This document shows, one piece after another, positions 58,441 to 64,000 of a DNA stretch of 64,000 nt (its first letter is position 1; the number at the start of each line of letters is the position of its first letter). The translations under genes were made by a program, and so were the position numbers. Under the pieces are notes generated by a model that saw only the letters and a list, made by a program, of their open reading frames with translations, ran no database searches and had not been told where the DNA came from. The stretch is from Suillus spraguei (taxonomy: Eukaryota; Basidiomycota; Agaricomycetes; Boletales; Suillaceae): NCBI GenBank assembly GCA_016800925.1, contig JABCPU010000110.1, positions 114,826 through 178,825 on the forward strand, given 5' to 3'.

Positions 58441-59144
58441 TACTATCTTTGGCCCAGAGTTGCAAAATGTTTCGACCAGTTTTTTATAAGACAACAACTA
58501 CACAACATTAAAATAAGAAAACAACAGGAGCAAGTAGAAATTAGTACAGACTCTAATGCTATGTCAAAAAAGTAAGGAAATATGTCAAGGCCATGTTGCC
58601 AGAGAGAGGCCGGTGCAAAACAGTGTTTGAGCACAGAGTTGCAAAAATTCGCACCCGCACAGAAGCCATCGTGTCACACTAAGTCACACTGCCGTTTTAA
58701 GTCTCCGACGATTCACGAACGAAACTGGGGCAATTGTCAAAAATCCTATTTGCAACTCCGAACACAAGCTCACACACCTCCTGTCACGCTATGCATGTCG
58801 ATAGTACAACATTTATATCTCTCAACATAACTCAGTGCTCGTGTTAGAAAAAATTAGAATAGTGTTATAAGCTAATAAGAAATCATTATTAAAATTCCTG
58901 ATTTTTTTTACTGCACGTATTAGCCTCCCTTCGATGGATTGGCGTGGAAAGTGCATATACTGAACAGTGTTTTGCTGCCACAAGCACTTCCAGTCCATTT
59001 TTCATAAAATAAAATATATATACAGCAGGCTATGTACTGACCATACTCTAGAATCATTGTGTAAAGGAAATGAGTGGAAGATGAGTGTGCTACATTGTGA
59101 TTTGCAACTCCGGGCCATTTTGCAACTCTGGGCCAAAGATAGTA
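58441..59144. mobile_element. MITE (704 bp) with 29-bp terminal inverted repeats
   Basis: 58441-58469 (TACTATCTTTGGCCCAGAGT and 9 more) is exactly the reverse complement of 59116-59144. Counting the first TA as target duplication, the ends begin CTATC. There is no long open frame, so it is non-autonomous. The motif CAGAGTTGCAAAA or its reverse recurs inside at about 58637, 58749 and 59101, like transposase-binding subterminal repeats. The middle is AT-rich. Confidence 0.75.
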
Positions 59145-59413
59145 GTGCTAAGCCATTTCTTAAATAGAATAGACAGACACTGACAGAGTTCTATCATCCA
59201 GAACGACCCAACTCAGCATACTTTTGCTCGTAATATGTCACATTCTGTCTGCAATTGCTTGTGTTCTGCTGATTTCTGCTTGAGCATCAGCACAACTTTG
59301 AGCATACCCATAATTTAATTATTTAATTATTAGGGACGTTCAAAGTTGGGTTTCGATGCTGGTTTCAACGTCGTTTTCAATTCTCTGTCTTGGTTTCGGT
59401 GATTTGTCAGTCT

Positions 59414-59845
59414 ATGTCCAACTACCATGATTCAAGCCCCAACAATGATCCAAAAGAGCCGTCGTCTGGCCGCTGGCTAGATGCTCTTAGGGCCCAAGGC
59501 CTAAAATCTGTGCTCGCAAGCTTGCAGATGACCATTTTGTTCAGCATCAACGGCATGGACTCTGAAATATGGTGTATCCAATCGCCGAATGGCTCGAGTG
59601 GTGTGGCTGCTGATGACCATGACAAAGGAGTTGCTGGAGACACGCCTTGCTGTTGCCCAGAATTCGGAAAATCTCAGGGTGGTGAACTTTATAGTCAGAT
59701 AGGAGGAGGTCAAGAAGTGCACTTGATTTGGGTATGGGTACACCCTGGTGGAGCAAACAGCCATTGTGCCTGCAGCTATCACACTATCTTGACTGTGGAG
59801 CGCTACAAGAATGGCCTTCAGCTGGAATTGTCATGGAACGATTGA
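59414..59845 (+). CDS. Possible protein of 143 aa (low confidence)
   Basis: An open frame from MSNYHDSSPNND with KGVAGDTPCCCPEFGKS, VWVHPGGANSHCACSYH and ERYKNGLQLELSWND. No recognised family or intron support; it may be a chance frame or a fragment of a mobile element gene. An ATG at 59390 in the same frame would add 8 residues. Confidence 0.3.
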   Translation: MSNYHDSSPNNDPKEPSSGRWLDALRAQGLKSVLASLQMTILFSINGMDSEIWCIQSPNGSSGVAADDHDKGVAGDTPCCCPEFGKSQGGELYSQIGGGQEVHLIWVWVHPGGANSHCACSYHTILTVERYKNGLQLELSWND

Positions 59846-60349
59846 TGTAGCTGTCTTACACACCTACACAATTAAGTATGTGTGTGACATCTCTGTTTAG
59901 TTCGAATTATTGAGTGTTTGAAGGTAATCTATAAAGAGCTGTTTTTTGATTAAATCAGGCGCGAGCTGATCCAGTGTATTGAGAGAATCATTGTAAATGG
60001 CTTGGATGATGGAAGATTGGTCCATTGAATTTGTGACCTGAGGTATAGTTCGCATCAAAAACAAGAAAATTATATCATTTATTTTGCACTCTATCTGCCA
60101 CATTGAAAACACTCGTTTTCTGATTGGCCAGACATCATGTTACTGTGAGCATCCGCTCGACATTCAAATTCCAACCCAGATTTACCAGTCCATCTATCGA
60201 TGGTTTCACTGATGTGAATAGGCAGTTGGCGGTGTCTCTTTGGCATAATATCTTCCCATGATAACTGTCGTAGAAGAGCTTCTGGGAGGAGCAGGGGCAC
60301 ATCTGCAAACCACAAATTTCTCCACAGACATGGGAATTTTTGACAGTTT

Positions 60350-60460
60350 CCCACAGCCACCCAAAGTGGCAACAGAGCTCACAGAACACACAACCCCAGA
60401 CGTTCATGATAGGACAGTGTTTCACAGTAACCCAAAGTGGTGACAGTGCTCACAGAATGT
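60350..60460 (+). repeat. Short direct repeat (about 70-bp spacing)
   Basis: CCCAAAGTGG..ACAG.GCTCACAGAA occurs at about 60359 and again at about 60429, both preceded by CACAG. Their origin is unclear. Confidence 0.4.
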
Positions 60461-60592
60461 ATACTGTATGTTCACAATAAATTCACAGTGACTTCCAGTT
60501 GGGACCCAGAATCAACCAGTAGTACTAGTAATACTAAGTTACTTGCAAGCTTGGAAGTACTAAGGGCTTTTGTGGGAATGATCACTGGCATC

Positions 60593-61340
60593 TGTTATGA
60601 ACTGGGGTGGCGTCAGTGAAAAGACACTTGTTGGTTGCTGGGAAGTTCTACAATGTTCACAAGAGAACAAGGTGACTGACTAAGGAACACGTTCCTTAGA
60701 TGATCAAGGGTTCTGAGTGAAAGACTAAGTCAAGGAGTGCTTGGACTTAGAGACAATTCAGACAACTAAGGATTGGAGGTCCTTAGCAAAGGATGTTCCA
60801 GGTAAAACACAGTAAGATTAAAGTAGGGAATACAAGTGTAATACACTGTGCTTAAATAAGGCCATATGTGTGCACAGACTGTGTAGTCGTGGGAAAGTAA
60901 CTGCATATCCTAATAAGGAATGCATTATGTAATACAGACATGTTGAAACATATGAGCCGTGAGATAGAGGGTTTAGCGTACATGTAAGCTAAACCAAACA
61001 GGAATAGAATGACAGGAAAATGAATAGGGGTACATACAATTGTAACATATGTTTTGGATTAGATGCATTGGTAAGTGATTGTGTGCTGACCGTAACAACA
61101 TACATTTAATAATATCACCAGGGCAAAACAAGGAACTTTGCTCATATTGCTCTTCATGACATGTCTACTGCATTCTTTTACACGGGGCCATTGTAAAGAT
61201 ACAACCTAGCCTGGGCTGTAGATAAACCATGGCCTAAACTAGTATGTGAGTCTTGTGCTCCGTCTAGTCTGCTTCACTTGTGAGAACAAGAGCATTCGAC
61301 CCTAAAGGGGGATGCCTATTAGTATGGTCAAGTTTGAGTC
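60593..61340 (+). repeat. LTR-like repeat, copy 1 (old)
   Basis: Starts TGTTATGAACTGGGGTGGC and shares ordered blocks with the copy at 62936: GTGAAAAGACAC, ATGATCAAGGGTTC, GGAGTGCTT.GACTTAGAGACAA, GGTCCTTAG, CCAGGTAAAAC.CAGTAAGATTAAAG. It has diverged and its right boundary is not clear. The CCCTAAAGGGGGAT near 61301 resembles, in reverse, sequence near 63932. Confidence 0.5.
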
Positions 61341-62149
61341 AAACTTATGTGTGAAGGAAGCGTCATGGTTAGTGGTAAGTTGCCGTGGTCAGCGATAATG
61401 CCGCCGGAACTAGCGTCGTGTGTAGCGGTGCTACCGTGGTCGAGATATAGTCAGTAACAGTTGTGTTGAGCAAGCGATGTCGAGCGATAATATCAGTGGT
61501 AACGGTAAGGTTGCGAGCAGTGCAAAGAAACAGTAAAGAAGTCCGCGATACTTTCAGCGGTAAAGTAGTGGTGCGTGAGAAGTTCAGTCAAAGTAACAGT
61601 CAAAAGTCCAGCGGTAACGGAGAACGAGCATGATAGATTAACGAGCGATAAGGAAACTTTAAAGACTATGTCCACTACTGGGTAGATCCAGAGCTAGACA
61701 ATAATCCTCACCTATAGTATGTGCAATGGTGTAAAATCAGGTACTTCTATCATGCAGGGTATGTGGTGCTTATATCCTAAATTGTATGTACTCGGAATAC
61801 TCTAGGCAAGATCAGTAGTGCTGGAGTGTAGTAACTGCTGTAAGTAAACATAGCGCGAGGCGCTGCGGCACAAGGCAACATGTAATAAGGCTTGCTGTGG
61901 AATCAGTGATAACGAACATAAAACAAACAACGCACCAAATGGAGCTATGCGGGTGCGGCAAGGACATGGGAGGACATCGGTACGTGGAACGTGGTGCGGC
62001 AGTCGGTACGATGTGCAGTAAGCGTGGGATGCCACCGGTACTGCTAAAGGGGTAAGACGGCCATGGACAAGTGGTAACTCCTGTAGACGTGAGACGAGTG
62101 TCAAAAGATAGGGTTTTAAGCCAGCGCCAATATGTTCATTACACCGGTT
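61341..62149. other. Unassigned transposon-derived region
   Basis: About 800 bp with short competing frames only; it probably holds degraded element sequence between the LTR-like repeat and the hAT fragment. Confidence 0.3.
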
Positions 62150-62920
62150 CACAGAGGGTCAAGCGAGAACCAAGAACCAGACCTAGGTCCAGTTCTACCA
62201 GACTCAACAAACCTCGAACTGGACCTTGGTGAATGGTTCAGAATGGTCAGGTCCGGTTAATTTCAGGTTTGAACGTGAACCAAACCAAATTTATTTACAA
62301 TGAGCAAAAAAAACATAGGTAGGTACTCATAGCTACACATCTAACTACACAGCTTCTGCCTCGACTGTCACAGAAACATGGCCATTCCTATATGCCGCCT
62401 TTAATGACTGTAATGAGCCAAACATGGATGATGCGAGTGCATTGCATTGGATGGTGGAGGTGATCCCTCTGCTTGAGAAAGCCTGTTCGGATGGGATGGA
62501 GCTGCCCTGGATGGGCAAATAATCATGTGCAATATGTGCTAGCATAGGGAATTGTAAAGAATGAAGCCCCCACCAGGCAACAACATTGTTGGCTTCCTCT
62601 AGTGGTAAAGACAGATATGCAGTGAGTTCTTGATGAGGATTGTCAAGTTGGTCTGCAGCTTGACGCGCCTTAATGGCCTCGCGCATCCATGCATCACCAT
62701 ACTGGTTTTCCAGTGAAGGTCTTGTTGGCGGAGCAGGTTCATTGACAGGTGGCCAAGTTGGTGGTTTATAGTACTCGTCAAACTGTAGAAGAATGTAAGC
62801 CGAAGGACAATGATGAGTCTGAACAAATACTTACGACAGTCTTGAGGTGAGCCTCCCATCCGCAATGTCTTGACTGTCCTACTGTTCTTCGACATAAGCA
62901 AGCTTGTAGTCGGGGTCAAG
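62150..62920 (-). pseudogene. hAT transposase fragment (C-terminal dimerisation domain)
   Basis: On the minus strand, 62345-62686 encodes EEANNVVAWWGLHSLQFPML..IAHDYLPIQGSS.PSEQAFSS, the signature of the hAT C-terminal dimerisation domain. The stretch 62599-62919 overlaps in another frame, so the gene is frameshifted or spliced. 62150-62345 is a non-coding tail rich in GAACC/GGTTC inverted pieces, possibly the element end. The N-terminal part is missing, apparently cut off by the LTR-like sequence at 62936. Confidence 0.7.
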
Positions 62921-62935
62921 GACTATAGTTGTATG

Positions 62936-63930
62936 TGTTACGAACTGGGGTGGCATCACCAGCGACAGTGAAAAGACACAGACAGTCTGCTGGGAAAAGT
63001 ACAAGGAACTAGTTCCAAGTATGATCAAGGGTTCAGCCTCAAAGACAAGTTTAAGAGGTTCTACAAGAATAGAGACTAAGGCTAAGGAGTGCTTAGACTT
63101 AGAGACAACTAAGAATTGGGGGTCCTTAGTGAAGAGGAATCCAGGTAAAACCCAGTAAGATTAAAGTGAGGAATCTACTACAAGTACACTGTGTGTTAAG
63201 ACCGTACTCAAAGGTAGAGAGATCCGAAGGGCTTTGGCCTCAGTTCGTGCACTGTGCCCCTTTCTCAAGTAATGCCCTTATTTCAGGGAGAAGTTATTCG
63301 TCTGAAGATCTGGAAGGAGTTGCGTGATGGATCTGGGTATCCGAAGGTTATTCGGAACGTAAGGATAGAACAAAGATTAAGGCTAGCTTCGGAACGAGTT
63401 CCTAACTAGAAACTAATGGAGGTAGACTATCCAAAGATAGAGTCGGAGATTTAGACTATAGGAATCAATCCTAAGTCTCAGAAGGTGACTTTAGAGCAGA
63501 GGGTGGCTCAAGTCTGGAAGAAGCGGAATGAGCAGAATCTAAGATGATATTTGAACTAAGGTTCTACGGAGATCTACAAGTGGTTTATATACTGTAAGTA
63601 TCTAAGACGGATAATCAACAAGTCCGGGACTGAGGCTATGTACAAAGTGTAAATGGAAGTCTATTAGTCAATGCACAGCGGATCAGTAAGCATGAATCAG
63701 AAATGAACACAGGAAACGGATCAGTGACACAGGACGGAAATATAAACAGCCGGAATACCGGAAACAGGAGGAATGACGAAAGGAGATAGAGCAGATATAC
63801 AAAAGGGAGTTAAGGTGCGAGAAGTGAGCACATTCGGATGGGTGGTCCGGACAGGATCTGTGGACCGGACGGATATGGAATCGATCGATCTGATCGGATA
63901 TGGTCAGATCTGAGATTAGAAGTATGGTAT
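62936..63930 (+). repeat. LTR-like repeat, copy 2 (left end of an element leaving the window)
   Basis: Begins TGTTACGAACTGGGGTGGC. It is homologous to the repeat at 60593 over several hundred bp. Downstream, GTATCCCCCTTTAGGGCTGA (63930 on) could mark the start of the internal region. No gag or pol is visible before the window ends, so this may be a 5' LTR or a solo LTR. Confidence 0.45.
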
Positions 63931-64000
63931 ATGACAGTATCCCCCTTTAGGGCTGAACCCCTGAGGCACAGGAAGCGTCGATCCGGATCGGATAAGATTA

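Noticed and set aside
60135..60425. Overlapping frames on the minus strand
   Set aside because: Three overlapping Cys-rich frames in repeat-containing DNA; none has splice or family support.
1..64000. CRISPR arrays, operons, riboswitches, phage or bacterial features
   Set aside because: The sequence is intron-rich fungal DNA; regular repeats found are protein-coding or transposon ends.

Overview
This is a stretch of a filamentous basidiomycete (mushroom-type, Agaricomycete) nuclear genome. The genes carry many short spliceosomal introns (about 45-65 nt, GT-AG, a few very short exons). The recognisable families are fungal: a GroES-like MDR reductase family, an Hst3/4-type sirtuin, Rad30, a fungal 7-TM receptor, Ras1 and an SRA-YDG protein. 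The transposons are also of mushroom type. There are no bacterial-style operons, and I found no tRNA or rRNA gene.

Layout. (1) 1-14262: five MDR oxidoreductase paralogues (A-E; A is cut by the window edge, C is inverted), four degenerate pieces of a sirtuin gene, two copies of an unidentified segment, and the complete sirtuin. The spacing and order show that a block [sirtuin end + reductase] was duplicated repeatedly. The reductases stayed open while the sirtuin copies decayed. (2) 14438-24468: single-copy genes: a small unknown protein, a DsbA/FrnE-like oxidoreductase, an RNase H-like protein without two of its catalytic Asp, two pRiA4b ORF-3-like proteins, an SH3 protein, and an NAD-dependent aldehyde dehydrogenase in 11 exons. 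(3) 24909-38393: a 13.5-kb near-perfect palindrome made of two apparently identical 6,731-bp DNA transposons in inverted orientation, separated by 23 bp. Each has CACTG termini, an open 1159-aa transposase-like gene (12 exons) and an open 507-aa second gene (7 exons). (4) 38394-48707: Ras GTPase, a CIA30-type complex I assembly factor, a 7-TM receptor and DNA polymerase eta. (5) 49945-58075: an SRA-YDG (methyl-CpG reader) protein with an acidic 15-aa repeat tract, a tandem pair of small secreted Cys-rich proteins, a Ty3/Gypsy integrase fossil and a PH-domain protein. (6) 58441-64000: a transposon-rich end with a 704-bp MITE, a hAT transposase fragment and two related LTR-like sequences.

I assembled exon structures by hand from splice signals and reading frame. 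Most genes in the first 38 kb, both transposon genes, Ras and the SRA gene give lengths divisible by three with no internal stop. In contrast, CIA30, the 7-TM receptor and the PH-domain gene each need a one-base correction, so this stretch carries either young pseudogenes or base-level assembly errors.

Main points of interest: the perfect inverted transposon dimer with intact genes; co-duplication of a reductase with a decaying sirtuin; a possible pRiA4b-RNase H fusion joined by a consensus GTAAGT intron; and an SRA-YDG reader about 11.5 kb from fresh transposons.
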